A stretch of 9,231 bases of DNA, from positions 1 through 9,231 of the forward strand of contig JBIKRF010000093.1 in the NCBI GenBank assembly GCA_044349305.1, in the 5' to 3' direction. Below the pieces are notes generated by a model. The model made no database searches. It was not told the DNA's origin and saw only the letters and a list, made by a program, of their open reading frames with translations. Made by a program: the position numbers and the translations under genes. The stretch comes from CAIZGX01 sp044349305. Its GTDB lineage: Bacteria > Bacteroidota > Bacteroidia > Flavobacteriales_D > Sanyastnellaceae. Shown here piece by piece: positions 1 through 7,524 of the stretch. Within the stretch, counting starts at the first letter, position 1. Every line of letters begins with the position of its first letter.

Positions 1-453
1 CGAATCAAATCGCGCGAATTCGCTCGAAAGGAACAACTCGAATACATGACCAATCATTTGCCAACTTATTTGAATTTATTTTTTACAAACATCAAAGACA
101 ATCTCAAGGGTTCTCCTACTTTCCTTTTATACCCCGAGGGGTATGAGAATCAAGGTTTGGCAAAGTATGAATCTAAATACAACAAAGCCTACTTTATTCT
201 AGCCATTATTCTAACCGCTCTGACCATTCCAATTTTAATACTACTATATAAGCATCGCTCTTTTCCGCCGCTAGTGTTCCTGTTGATCACCTGTGCACTT
301 TGGCTTTATTACATTCTCGTTACTGGAATTAGTTTTTGGCAAGGAGACCGGCTTACACTTCCATCAGTAATGATTTTCGCAAGTGTTTTTCCAGTTATCA
401 TTTTCCAATACTTTGAAATTCTCACTAAAAGAAAAAACAATAAACCAACGTAA
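1..453 (+). CDS. 3' end of a polytopic membrane protein, probably a GT-C glycosyltransferase
   Basis: The frame is open from the first base of the window, so the ATG at 46 is probably an internal methionine and the gene probably begins outside the window. 150 residues are visible. Counting from the ATG at 46, they include an amphipathic stretch (about 1-30) and three hydrophobic segments at about 47-69, 73-97 and 103-125, ending in a basic tail (TKRKNNKPT). The segment WQGDRLTLPSVMIFA resembles the C-terminal membrane region of ArnT/PMT-like GT-C glycosyltransferases, where an 'R-x-x-x-P' loop precedes the last helix. Such enzymes move sugars from polyprenyl phosphate donors on the outer face of the inner membrane. 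No catalytic residue lies in the visible part, so the family call is an inference from topology and one weak motif. The gene runs in the same direction as the next membrane protein, 100 bases downstream. Confidence 0.6.
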   Translation, partial: RIKSREFARKEQLEYMTNHLPTYLNLFFTNIKDNLKGSPTFLLYPEGYENQGLAKYESKYNKAYFILAIILTALTIPILILLYKHRSFPPLVFLLITCALWLYYILVTGISFWQGDRLTLPSVMIFASVFPVIIFQYFEILTKRKNNKPT

Positions 454-553
454 ATTAAAATCCTACAATTTCATGAGTCTCAAAATATTTTAGAATATTC
501 GTTAGTTAAACTTAATGAATAAGATTCTAGCCTAGTTGATAATTAGAATGTAA

Positions 554-1873
554 ATGCAAATGACAAAATTTAAAGCTGTCCTCCTCGCAATAATATTTAT
601 TAGGCTCTGTATGCTTTCTTTAGAAAGGCACAAGAATATTCCTCCAGACACTTTTAGATCAGAACTTTGGACAGATCGAGCTGGTTACAATGTTTTTCTT
701 CCGGCAACGTTTATATACTCATACACAGCAAATGCTTTTCCGAATGAAATTGAAAGAAAAACAGGAGAAGGTTTTAATTTAACAACTGGGAAAATCATCA
801 CAAAATACACCTATGGGGTTGCTCTAATGCAGTTGCCATTTTTTTTGACCGCTGATTTTATAACTAAATATTCTAACTACCCCAGAGATGGGTACTCGTA
901 TTTCTATCGACAAGCCATAAACATAGCGTCTGTCTTTTATCTTGTTCTTGGCCTATACTTGTTGTTTTTAGCATTAAAAGCCCACACTAAATACAATTCC
1001 GCAATATTAATTAGCACTCTTCTCTTAACCTTCTTCGGCACAAACCTATACTATTATAGCATTGTTGAAACCGGAATGTCCCATGTATACTCCTTTTTCC
1101 TATTCTCTTTCATACTATACATTATTACAAACACTGAGGGTTTTAGGTATAAACTTTCAAATAAAATAATTCTAAGTTTGATCGTATGGCTTTCTATTTT
1201 AATAAGGCCTACCAATATTATATTCACACCAATACTGTTTCTTTGGGACACTTCGAGCTTTCAACAATTATTTTTTACATTCAAGAAAAAATGCACTTTT
1301 GAGAATATTTTGATCTATTTCGTTTCATTTTTAATTGTTTTTTCACCTCAACTTTTTTATTGGAAATACGCCTACGGTTCGTTTTTTACCTATTCATACG
1401 GCAGCGAAGGATTTTCCAATCTATTTAACCCGTATTTATCTGAAGTTATCTTTTCTCCTAAAAATGGGCTTATTCCATACAGCATTGTATTTGTCTTAAT
1501 CATAATAGGAATAGTAATAATGTTAAAGCACAAAACTGCTGATGGAATAAAGTATCTTGCAGTTGTATTTGCGGTAATTTATCTAACTGCGTCGTGGCAT
1601 ACCTGGCAATTTGGATGTGGGGCTGGAATGAGAAATATGGTAGAGTACTACAGCTTACTTTCATTTCCTTTAAGCTTTTTGATATTTCGACTTTTCTCAG
1701 TCAAAAAAATATACTTAAAAGGATTGCTGTTTCTTACCTTGACCTTTTTCGTTATTTTAAATTTCAGAACAAACTACAACTTTTACGGCTGTTATTTCGG
1801 AGGCACCTGGGAATGGGCAGAATATTTCAAAACATTAGCATATCCCTACAAAATCAAATCTCTTTGCTATTAA
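554..1873 (+). CDS. Polytopic membrane protein, GT-C glycosyltransferase-like
   Basis: This is a 439-residue protein with about ten hydrophobic segments, among them 8-22, 122-142, 148-168, 176-192, 203-217, 251-269, 307-324, 333-346, 365-381 and 388-402. After the first helix, the loop LWTDRAGYNVFLPA carries D41, placed like the acidic catalytic residue in the first outer loop of GT-C enzymes. Further GT-C-like features are ETGMSHVYSF (172-181) and the Trp/Gly/Arg-rich stretch SWHTWQFGCGAGMRNMVEYY (347-366). The likely role is transfer of a sugar from a polyprenyl phosphate donor to an envelope glycan or lipid; donor and acceptor cannot be read from the sequence. The start is the first of two nearby ATGs (554 and 560), and neither has a clear Shine-Dalgarno site. 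The ATG at 548 is followed at once by a stop. The gene converges on dltA, leaving 39 bases between the stop codons. Confidence 0.75.
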   Translation: MQMTKFKAVLLAIIFIRLCMLSLERHKNIPPDTFRSELWTDRAGYNVFLPATFIYSYTANAFPNEIERKTGEGFNLTTGKIITKYTYGVALMQLPFFLTADFITKYSNYPRDGYSYFYRQAINIASVFYLVLGLYLLFLALKAHTKYNSAILISTLLLTFFGTNLYYYSIVETGMSHVYSFFLFSFILYIITNTEGFRYKLSNKIILSLIVWLSILIRPTNIIFTPILFLWDTSSFQQLFFTFKKKCTFENILIYFVSFLIVFSPQLFYWKYAYGSFFTYSYGSEGFSNLFNPYLSEVIFSPKNGLIPYSIVFVLIIIGIVIMLKHKTADGIKYLAVVFAVIYLTASWHTWQFGCGAGMRNMVEYYSLLSFPLSFLIFRLFSVKKIYLKGLLFLTLTFFVILNFRTNYNFYGCYFGGTWEWAEYFKTLAYPYKIKSLCY

Positions 1874-1912
1874 ACAAAGGTGAATCAAAAAGAAAACATT
1901 GCCGTATTTCTC

Positions 1913-3397
1913 TTACCTCTTAAGATAAATTTCAGTCAATTGATTTCGATCTGCCTTTCCGTTTTGATTCAGTGGAATTTCATCAATCACTTTAATATCT
2001 GAAGGTATCATATACTCTGGAAGTGACGCTTTCAAGCTTTGAAATACAGCTGCTTTAACATCGAAATCCACTTCATCCTTAAGCGTAACTAACGCTACTA
2101 TCTTCTTCACTTCTTCATTTCTCTTTAACGCTATGGTCGCAGACTTTTCAATAAAAGAAAGCGCGTCAATTTTAGCCGTGATTTCATTCAATTCAATTCT
2201 GAATCCACGTAACTTAATTTGATCATCGTTTCTCCCTCTGCAAAACAACATACCATCTTCAAGGTAGCCAAGATCTCCTGTCTTGAAAAATCGAGTATTG
2301 TCTCTTAAACCAAATTTCACTTCATTCAAATCCGGCCTATTTAGGTATCCCAAAGAGACATGTGGGCCGTGAATTACGATTTCATTTTCCTCTATCGTAA
2401 TTTCACACTCCCTCTTTGGAAAGCCTACAGGTAACAAAGGATATTTAACTAAAATATCTGCGTCTATTTCTACGAGAGAAGTAGCTACTGTCGCTTCTGT
2501 CGGGCCGTAGGTATTGAATACTTTTGAATTTGGATATAACTGTTTCAGAGACGCCGCTAGGGCATGTGGTAATACTTCGCCACAGAAAAGAAAAACGGCA
2601 ATGTTTTTTTCAATTTCAGCAAAAGTCTCTCTTGCATACATTAAGCAAAAAGAAGGGGTAGAAACCCAGACAGAAGCTTTGTAATTAGCCAATCTCAGAA
2701 GAAATTCATCGGGCTTTTGGAGCGTATTCTTTCCATTCAATAAAAGTGTCGAACCTAAAGCTCCAAATGTCATTAACTCAAACACAGACAAGTCAAAACT
2801 GAATACCGCAATATTTGCAAAGACATCATTCGATTTAAAACCAAAATCACTCGTCATCCATCGCGTGAAAGATAAAATAGCCTCATTCGAAATTTGAACA
2901 CCCTTCGGCTCTCCTGTGCTTCCCGATGTGAAAATGATATAGACTAAAGGATCTGTAACTGACAAGAACTTGACTGGATTAGGGACGAAGTCCTTTTTTT
3001 CAATCATCAAAGGTTCATCATGAGAATACACTATTTCCGTGACACCGTTAACATCAACCCGTTCCTTCCCGCTACAATTGATTATTCGTTGTGCACCTGA
3101 AATTTCGGCAATACGCTCAAGTCTATTTCTAGGATAAACTTCGTCTATCGGTATGTACGGAATTCGAGCGTGCATGCATGCGTAAATGGCCACAACCATT
3201 TCTGCATTCTTATGACCGTAAATAATTACCGGCAACTCGCGAATCAACTCAGTATCTGAAGTCAAAAAATCGGACACATATTCAACCGCAGTCTTAAATT
3301 CATTCCAACTAAGACTAATGTTTTCACCAATGACAGCAAATTTCTCGCTCTCGTAATCAACTTCAATAAACTTGCGGGTTTCAAAGCAAAACTTCAT
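1913..3397 (-). CDS. dltA: DltA-like D-alanine:carrier protein ligase (AMP-forming)
   Basis: This adenylation-domain enzyme of 494 residues matches the usual DltA length of about 500. It should activate D-alanine with ATP and load it on the phosphopantetheine of DltC in the cytoplasm. Visible motifs are the P-loop TSGSTGEPKG (157-166), FDLS (201-204) with the Asp expected to bind the substrate amino group, FCGE (271-274), YGPTEAT (297-303), GDLGY (374-378), the hinge RGRNDDQIKLRGFRIE (387-402) and the C-terminal NGK with catalytic K481. The Cys in FCGE corresponds to a position linked to D-Ala selectivity in Bacillus DltA, which favours D-Ala over the other amino acids used by related adenylation domains. 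The start ATG lies two bases after the dltB stop, suggesting translational coupling. The gene is last in the cassette, whereas dltA usually stands near the front in Firmicutes. Family call secure; substrate inferred. Confidence 0.92.
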   Translation of the reverse strand: MKFCFETRKFIEVDYESEKFAVIGENISLSWNEFKTAVEYVSDFLTSDTELIRELPVIIYGHKNAEMVVAIYACMHARIPYIPIDEVYPRNRLERIAEISGAQRIINCSGKERVDVNGVTEIVYSHDEPLMIEKKDFVPNPVKFLSVTDPLVYIIFTSGSTGEPKGVQISNEAILSFTRWMTSDFGFKSNDVFANIAVFSFDLSVFELMTFGALGSTLLLNGKNTLQKPDEFLLRLANYKASVWVSTPSFCLMYARETFAEIEKNIAVFLFCGEVLPHALAASLKQLYPNSKVFNTYGPTEATVATSLVEIDADILVKYPLLPVGFPKRECEITIEENEIVIHGPHVSLGYLNRPDLNEVKFGLRDNTRFFKTGDLGYLEDGMLFCRGRNDDQIKLRGFRIELNEITAKIDALSFIEKSATIALKRNEEVKKIVALVTLKDEVDFDVKAAVFQSLKASLPEYMIPSDIKVIDEIPLNQNGKADRNQLTEIYLKR

Positions 3398-3399
3398 AA

Positions 3400-4572
3400 T
3401 TAGAATAATTTACCACTGAATATATAAATGGAAATCGCGACCAAATTAAACATGATAAATACCGATAGATATTTAACAAGCGCCGGTTTCATCGAACCAA
3501 AAAACACATCCCGCTTTTTCTTTTTGCACTGTATCTGGTAGTAATTATGTATGACAGAATAAAGCCCAAACAACATTCCGCTTGCTATGTAGTGCAATTC
3601 AAAACCATTCCAGAACCCCATTAACGTAAAGGTCAAAAACAAGGCGATACTCTGTCTAGCTACCGGTGTAAATACGTTTTTAAAAGTAAGGTAACGAAGG
3701 ATGGGTTTGAAAAAATAATCATTTAACCAATCGCCTAATGACTTATGCCAACGCTGCCAAAATTCCTTTGGATTAATTGCCAAAAACGGACGGTCAAAAT
3801 TAAACGGAACAACAACACCTAACATATTCCCTAACCCCATGGCAAGTAGAGAATATCCTGCAAAATCGAAAAACAAATAGATGAGGTATGAATACATTTG
3901 AATTAGATGATATGTCATGAATGGCAAACCCTCAATGTGATTTAATATTAACGATTGAACTGCAGCAGCTATAATATATTTATACAATATCCCTTGAGCC
4001 AAAAATGTCATTCCAATACTTAACTGCTCTTGATTAATTACACTAAATCCTTGAGAAACATTATCCTGAAATCTTCTATACCTATCAATTGGACCTATTA
4101 AGAGTGTTGGCGGAAAAAGCAAAAAATTAGCATAATCATAAATTTTTATGCGTTCGCTTTGTCGCTCATCAAAATGAATTTGTAGCATCTTGAAAGTCAT
4201 GTATGAAATTCCAGCTATTTGAAGTACGACTCTTAAATCCGTCTTTAAATCAGGAAATACATGAAGGAATTTATTTAATAGCAAAGGAAGAGTATATAGC
4301 AAAACTACAAATCCTCTCGAACGCTCTTTACCATGGCTAAGCCAATAATAAATTCCGTAACTGTAAATAACAAATCCCAAAATCCCAATTGGATTTGTAA
4401 ATAGAAAAGCGCAATAAAGGAGACCTAATAAAAGCAACCAATAACGATAAACCCCATAATTTCTATCTGGCAAAAACAACTTTAGCAAATACGTAAAAAC
4501 AACCGCCGCCGCAGCAATCCAATAAAAATTCCAATCACTAAAAGGCAGTATAGCTGAATTATTTAATACCAT
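3400..4572 (-). CDS. dltB: DltB-like MBOAT acyltransferase
   Basis: This integral membrane protein has 390 residues and many hydrophobic helices, in the size range of DltB. DltB proteins are MBOAT-family proteins that take D-alanine from cytoplasmic DltC-phosphopantetheine and pass it to the outer face of the membrane. Family motifs are LLFPPTLLIGPIDRYRRF (151-168), FFDFAGYSLLAMGLG (234-248), PFNFDRPFLAINPKEFWQRW (256-275) followed by H276, and LMGFWNGFELHYIASG (317-332). The last motif is odd. The position usually filled by His in the MBOAT 'WHG' signature is N322, while H327 lies five residues downstream. This may be a clade-specific relocation of the catalytic His. The short hydrophilic loop at about 348-358 is strongly basic and probably cytoplasmic. 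The start codon is five bases after the stop of the dltX-like gene, and the stop is two bases before the dltA ATG. Confidence 0.9.
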   Translation of the reverse strand: MVLNNSAILPFSDWNFYWIAAAAVVFTYLLKLFLPDRNYGVYRYWLLLLGLLYCAFLFTNPIGILGFVIYSYGIYYWLSHGKERSRGFVVLLYTLPLLLNKFLHVFPDLKTDLRVVLQIAGISYMTFKMLQIHFDERQSERIKIYDYANFLLFPPTLLIGPIDRYRRFQDNVSQGFSVINQEQLSIGMTFLAQGILYKYIIAAAVQSLILNHIEGLPFMTYHLIQMYSYLIYLFFDFAGYSLLAMGLGNMLGVVVPFNFDRPFLAINPKEFWQRWHKSLGDWLNDYFFKPILRYLTFKNVFTPVARQSIALFLTFTLMGFWNGFELHYIASGMLFGLYSVIHNYYQIQCKKKKRDVFFGSMKPALVKYLSVFIMFNLVAISIYIFSGKLF

Positions 4573-4577
4573 TTGAA

Positions 4578-4727
4578 TTAGAATTGTTCATAGACAAAAC
4601 TCACTTTAGACTTGACCTCTTTGTGATCATTCGGGTAAATCAACGATTCAACATCGTATACATAAAACAACAAATAGCCAATGAAAACAAATAAATAGAC
4701 AAAAAAATTCCTAGTTGATTTTTTCAT
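4578..4727 (-). CDS. dltX: DltX-like small membrane protein with C-terminal FxYxxF motif
   Basis: This 49-codon gene sits between dltD and dltB. It begins at ATG 4727, overlapping the last 17 bases of dltD in another frame, and its TAA ends five bases before dltB. The product starts MKKSTR, has one hydrophobic helix at about residues 8-24, and ends SFVYEQF at the very C terminus. The basic N terminus predicts N-in/C-out topology. Firmicute DltX has the same plan: about 50 residues, one helix, and a C-terminal FxYxxF whose tyrosine is proposed to carry D-alanine between DltB and the acceptor. Here F44, Y46 and F49 fit that pattern exactly. Size, topology, position next to dltB and the motif together make the assignment strong, although overall sequence similarity in such a short protein could not be tested. 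Confidence 0.85.
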   Translation of the reverse strand: MKKSTRNFFVYLFVFIGYLLFYVYDVESLIYPNDHKEVKSKVSFVYEQF

Positions 4728-5877
4728 AGCAAAATTGATTGTAAATAAATTGATTTACCTCATTCCACCCATAATCTCCCATATGACTTAAATCGTGAAG
4801 AGTTCCCGGTTGATATTTCTCAAGGTTTATCTCAAACAAATCGAGATATGGAAATTGCCTATCATCTAATTCCTTCTTAATTGCAATCTTCAATTCATCA
4901 AAACGTTCCAAATGATTGAAACCCGTGGGAATTAAACCCTGAATAACAAAAATAGGCTTAGCACCGCCGCTCTTTAGTAAATTAACCAATCGTTTAAAGT
5001 CTTCAAACTCTTGATTATTTCGAATACCAACTGGATGAGCATCTATTCTCTTAAATTCTGAAGCCCCATTTAAAATGCTCTTTAAACTTTCGTCATCAAT
5101 AAAATAATCATTTGAGCATTTCTTCGCAAAAGACGACTTAGAATTTTCCTTGAGCTGATTCCAATCAGGATAGCTATACTCGAATTGCCTCTTCTCGAAA
5201 AAGTTACAACTTTCAAATTTATACTGAGGGATTTTACTCTTCAGTCGCCTTAACCACTGTTCTCGAAAAGGTATAAAAAATTCATTCAGAAGAGTTAAGT
5301 ATTCCATAGACTGGGATAACCCAGCAAAAAACGAACTGTTTCTTTTTACATAATCCCCTATCACTGATTTCTCATCCGTAGAAAGTCCTTCGTCATTAAT
5401 AATATTCGCTAGCATCTCTGGTCGGACAAATTCCAGAAAAGCTTCGGTATTTGTTCCACTTAATTCAAACCAACCCGGACTCAGAATAATACAGATTTTC
5501 TTTCCTGACAAGTCTCCTTTGAAAGCTAGTAGATTGCAATACATCGAGAACGTCTGATAAAACGCATGTCCAAATGCAACAAGTCTGAAAGGGGTTTGGT
5601 TATTAAAAAATTGATATGGAATGTAATCTGAAGAAGTTGTAAGTTCTGAGGATCCTAAAAGTAGAATACTCTCCTTGTCTTTTATTGCTGCTGCAAACGG
5701 TGTAATTCCCTCTGGTATAGTGTCGAAATTGTCATAGATGTATGATTTTTTCTGCGAGCAACCTATGCTTACTGATTGCGAAACATAGACTGAATCATTT
5801 GGGAATAAAAAAACAACACCGCAAATAATAATTACCGACAAAATAAAAGGGACAATATGTAGCCTTATGAAAGTCAA
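4711..5877 (-). CDS. dltD: DltD-like envelope D-alanyl transfer protein (SGNH-like hydrolase fold)
   Basis: The product has 388 residues, near the roughly 400 typical of DltD. An N-terminal uncleaved signal anchor (about 6-25) is followed by a large domain outside the inner membrane, in the periplasm of a Gram-negative cell. The serine motif LLLGSSELT (72-80, probable nucleophile S77) and the late DLSH (362-365, D362 and H365) form a plausible Ser-Asp-His triad, as in the DltD family. SPGWFELSGTN (133-143) matches another conserved DltD block. In Firmicutes, DltD is needed for the last step of putting D-alanine on lipoteichoic acid; here the acceptor must be something else. The start ATG lies four bases after the dltC stop. 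The 3' end overlaps the start of the dltX-like gene by 17 bases, tying their translation together. Confidence 0.9.
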   Translation of the reverse strand: MTFIRLHIVPFILSVIIICGVVFLFPNDSVYVSQSVSIGCSQKKSYIYDNFDTIPEGITPFAAAIKDKESILLLGSSELTTSSDYIPYQFFNNQTPFRLVAFGHAFYQTFSMYCNLLAFKGDLSGKKICIILSPGWFELSGTNTEAFLEFVRPEMLANIINDEGLSTDEKSVIGDYVKRNSSFFAGLSQSMEYLTLLNEFFIPFREQWLRRLKSKIPQYKFESCNFFEKRQFEYSYPDWNQLKENSKSSFAKKCSNDYFIDDESLKSILNGASEFKRIDAHPVGIRNNQEFEDFKRLVNLLKSGGAKPIFVIQGLIPTGFNHLERFDELKIAIKKELDDRQFPYLDLFEINLEKYQPGTLHDLSHMGDYGWNEVNQFIYNQFCYEKIN

Positions 5878-5881
5878 TGAA

Positions 5882-6115
5882 TCAACCTCTGCTTTTAATT
5901 ATATAATCAGCAATTAAATCTATCGAATCGAAATTTTCCACTATAATATCCGCGTTCGGCACTTTAACTCCAAATTGAATCTCAATGGCAACCACCAGCT
6001 CAACTATGGTTATCGAGTCTAGGATTTTATCTGTCCACAAGCGATCTGATTTACTGACTTCAGTAAAAGACAACTCCTCTATTTTCTGAATTAAAAACTG
6101 ATCCAAATTTTCCAT
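5882..6115 (-). CDS. dltC: DltC-like D-alanyl carrier protein
   Basis: This acyl-carrier-type protein has 77 residues, the usual DltC length. The helix-II motif LDSITIVELV has S34 as the site for the 4'-phosphopantetheine arm, which an AcpS-type transferase encoded elsewhere would add. The rest (EIQFGVKVPNADI, then ENFDSIDLIADYI) follows the four-helix carrier fold. It would hold D-alanine as a thioester after charging by DltA and deliver it to DltB at the cytoplasmic face of the membrane. By itself the sequence could be any small carrier protein; the dltD, dltB and dltA genes that follow decide the call. It is the first gene of the cassette and lies 125 bases after metK on the same strand, so any promoter dedicated to the dlt genes should lie in that gap. 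Confidence 0.9.
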   Translation of the reverse strand: MENLDQFLIQKIEELSFTEVSKSDRLWTDKILDSITIVELVVAIEIQFGVKVPNADIIVENFDSIDLIADYIIKSRG

Positions 6116-6240
6116 TTACCCTAATTGATTCAAAGTAAAAGTACGCCGAATTGTAGTTTGTGCTAATAGAATATTACATCGCCCTAGACTGCGCTAAAAC
6201 CAAGTCAATCGATCAAGAATGCTTAAAGAAGAATAATCAA

Positions 6241-7503
6241 CTATTTAATCCCGAAAATCTTCTTAAAATTCTTAGACGTCTCTGCCGTTTCTTCCCAAGG
6301 GAATAAATTCACCTTCATGGTTTTTGGCTTTTGACCGCTTGGCATCTTGAACGTCTTCGTTACAGTCTTAGGCGTTCTTCCCATGTGACCGTAACTTGCT
6401 GTTTCCTTGTACATAGGTGTGCGCAAGTTGAAACGTGTTTCGATTTCATATGGAGTCATTCCCACATTCTTCGAAATTAAAGATGCGATTTGTCCGTCGT
6501 TCATTGCAACACGAGCAGTACCGTACGTATTCACATAGAATCCTACCGGCTTCGCAACTCCAATTGCATAAGCCACTTGCACCAACACTTCGTCACAAAC
6601 ACCCGCTGCAACCAAGTTCTTCGCAATGTGACGCATAGCATACGCCGCGCTGCGGTCTACTTTACTCGGATCTTTTCCGCTGAATGCGCCACCACCGTGT
6701 GCACCCTTTCCACCGTAAGTATCAACAATAATCTTTCTTCCAGTTAAACCAGTGTCACCATGCGGACCTCCAATCACAAACTTTCCAGTTGGATTCACAT
6801 GCAAAGCATACTTCCCATCGAATAACTTCTGAATACGCTTCGGTTGCTTCTTCATAACACGAGGAATCAAGATCGTACGGACATCTTCTTTGATCTTCGC
6901 CAACATCTTCGCTTCCTTGTCGAAATCGTCGTGCTGTGTGCTCACCACGATCGCAGAAATACCCAAAGGCTTGTGATCGTCTGAATACTCGATGGTTACC
7001 TGGCTCTTTGCATCTGGACGCAAGTACTTCATTTGCTTTCCTTCTCTGCGAATAGCAGACAACTCACGCAACAAAGAATGCGCTAACTCTAGCGGAAGCG
7101 GCATGTAATTGTCGGTCTCGTTCGTTGCATAACCGAACATCATACCTTGGTCACCGGCACCTTGATCTTTCTTGTTCTTCTTGTCTACCCCTTGATTAAT
7201 ATCGGCAGACTGCTCATGAATGGCAGATAAAATTCCGCAAGACTTCGCTTCGAACATATACTCACTCTTCGTGTATCCAATTTCAGAAATGGTCTCACGA
7301 ATAATATCTTGTAAATCTACATAAGCCTGAGACTTCACCTCTCCTGCTACAACAACTTGTCCTGTAGTAACCAACGTTTCGCAAGCCACCTTCGACTCGG
7401 GGTCTTGCGCCAAAAACGCATCAATTAACGCGTCTGAAATTTGATCGGCTACTTTATCTGGGTGCCCTTCAGACACAGACTCTGATGTGAAAAAATATGA
7501 CAT
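6241..7503 (-). CDS. metK: S-adenosylmethionine synthase (methionine adenosyltransferase)
   Basis: This cytoplasmic enzyme makes S-adenosylmethionine from ATP and L-methionine, releasing phosphate and diphosphate. Its 420 residues are slightly longer than the roughly 385-residue E. coli enzyme. Diagnostic motifs are GHPDK (13-17) with active-site H14, the signature GAGDQGMMFGY (115-125), GGPHGDTGLTGRK (245-257), and GGGAFSGKDPSKVDRSAAY (270-288), which binds phosphate and metal. A short Lys-rich insertion (DKKNKKD, 107-113) just before the GAGDQG signature and a C-terminal extension rich in Lys explain the extra length. The gene follows the 493-residue conserved gene by only 21 bases and is probably co-transcribed with it. 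Codons are richer in C at third positions than in the dlt genes, as expected for a well-expressed housekeeping gene. No link with D-alanylation is implied. Confidence 0.98.
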   Translation of the reverse strand: MSYFFTSESVSEGHPDKVADQISDALIDAFLAQDPESKVACETLVTTGQVVVAGEVKSQAYVDLQDIIRETISEIGYTKSEYMFEAKSCGILSAIHEQSADINQGVDKKNKKDQGAGDQGMMFGYATNETDNYMPLPLELAHSLLRELSAIRREGKQMKYLRPDAKSQVTIEYSDDHKPLGISAIVVSTQHDDFDKEAKMLAKIKEDVRTILIPRVMKKQPKRIQKLFDGKYALHVNPTGKFVIGGPHGDTGLTGRKIIVDTYGGKGAHGGGAFSGKDPSKVDRSAAYAMRHIAKNLVAAGVCDEVLVQVAYAIGVAKPVGFYVNTYGTARVAMNDGQIASLISKNVGMTPYEIETRFNLRTPMYKETASYGHMGRTPKTVTKTFKMPSGQKPKTMKVNLFPWEETAETSKNFKKIFGIK

Positions 7504-7524
7504 ATCTATTTAATTATTTTCTGT

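Noticed and set aside
485..550. Short AT-rich inverted repeats (AATATT-TTAG-AATATT; ATTCTA ... TAGAAT) before the 554-1873 gene
   Set aside because: Six-base A/T stems are expected by chance in such AT-rich spacer DNA, and no adjacent T run or known operator pattern was seen.
1874..1912. Possible bidirectional terminator between the convergent genes
   Set aside because: No GC-rich inverted repeat followed by a T run is present in the 39 bases.
1594..1923. 109-codon plus-strand frame overlapping the end of the 554-1873 gene and running past the dltA stop
   Set aside because: Its composition is Phe/Leu/Arg-rich and it lies almost wholly inside a well-supported membrane protein gene in another frame; it is a shadow frame.
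3399..4584. The 9-mer AATTAGAAT at 541-549, 3399-3407 and 4576-4584, near three gene starts
   Set aside because: At two of the sites it overlaps a stop codon and its orientation relative to the downstream gene differs from the third; it is most likely coincidence in AT-rich junctions.
6131..6143. Near-matches to TAnnTTTG on the minus strand upstream of dltC (TACTTTTA and TTACTTTG)
   Set aside because: Each has one mismatch and no convincing TTTG element at the right spacing. A dlt promoter somewhere in 6116-6240 is likely, but its position cannot be fixed.
6435..6747. Two plus-strand frames antisense to metK
   Set aside because: metK is certain here, and these translations are low-complexity reflections of the opposite strand with no family features.
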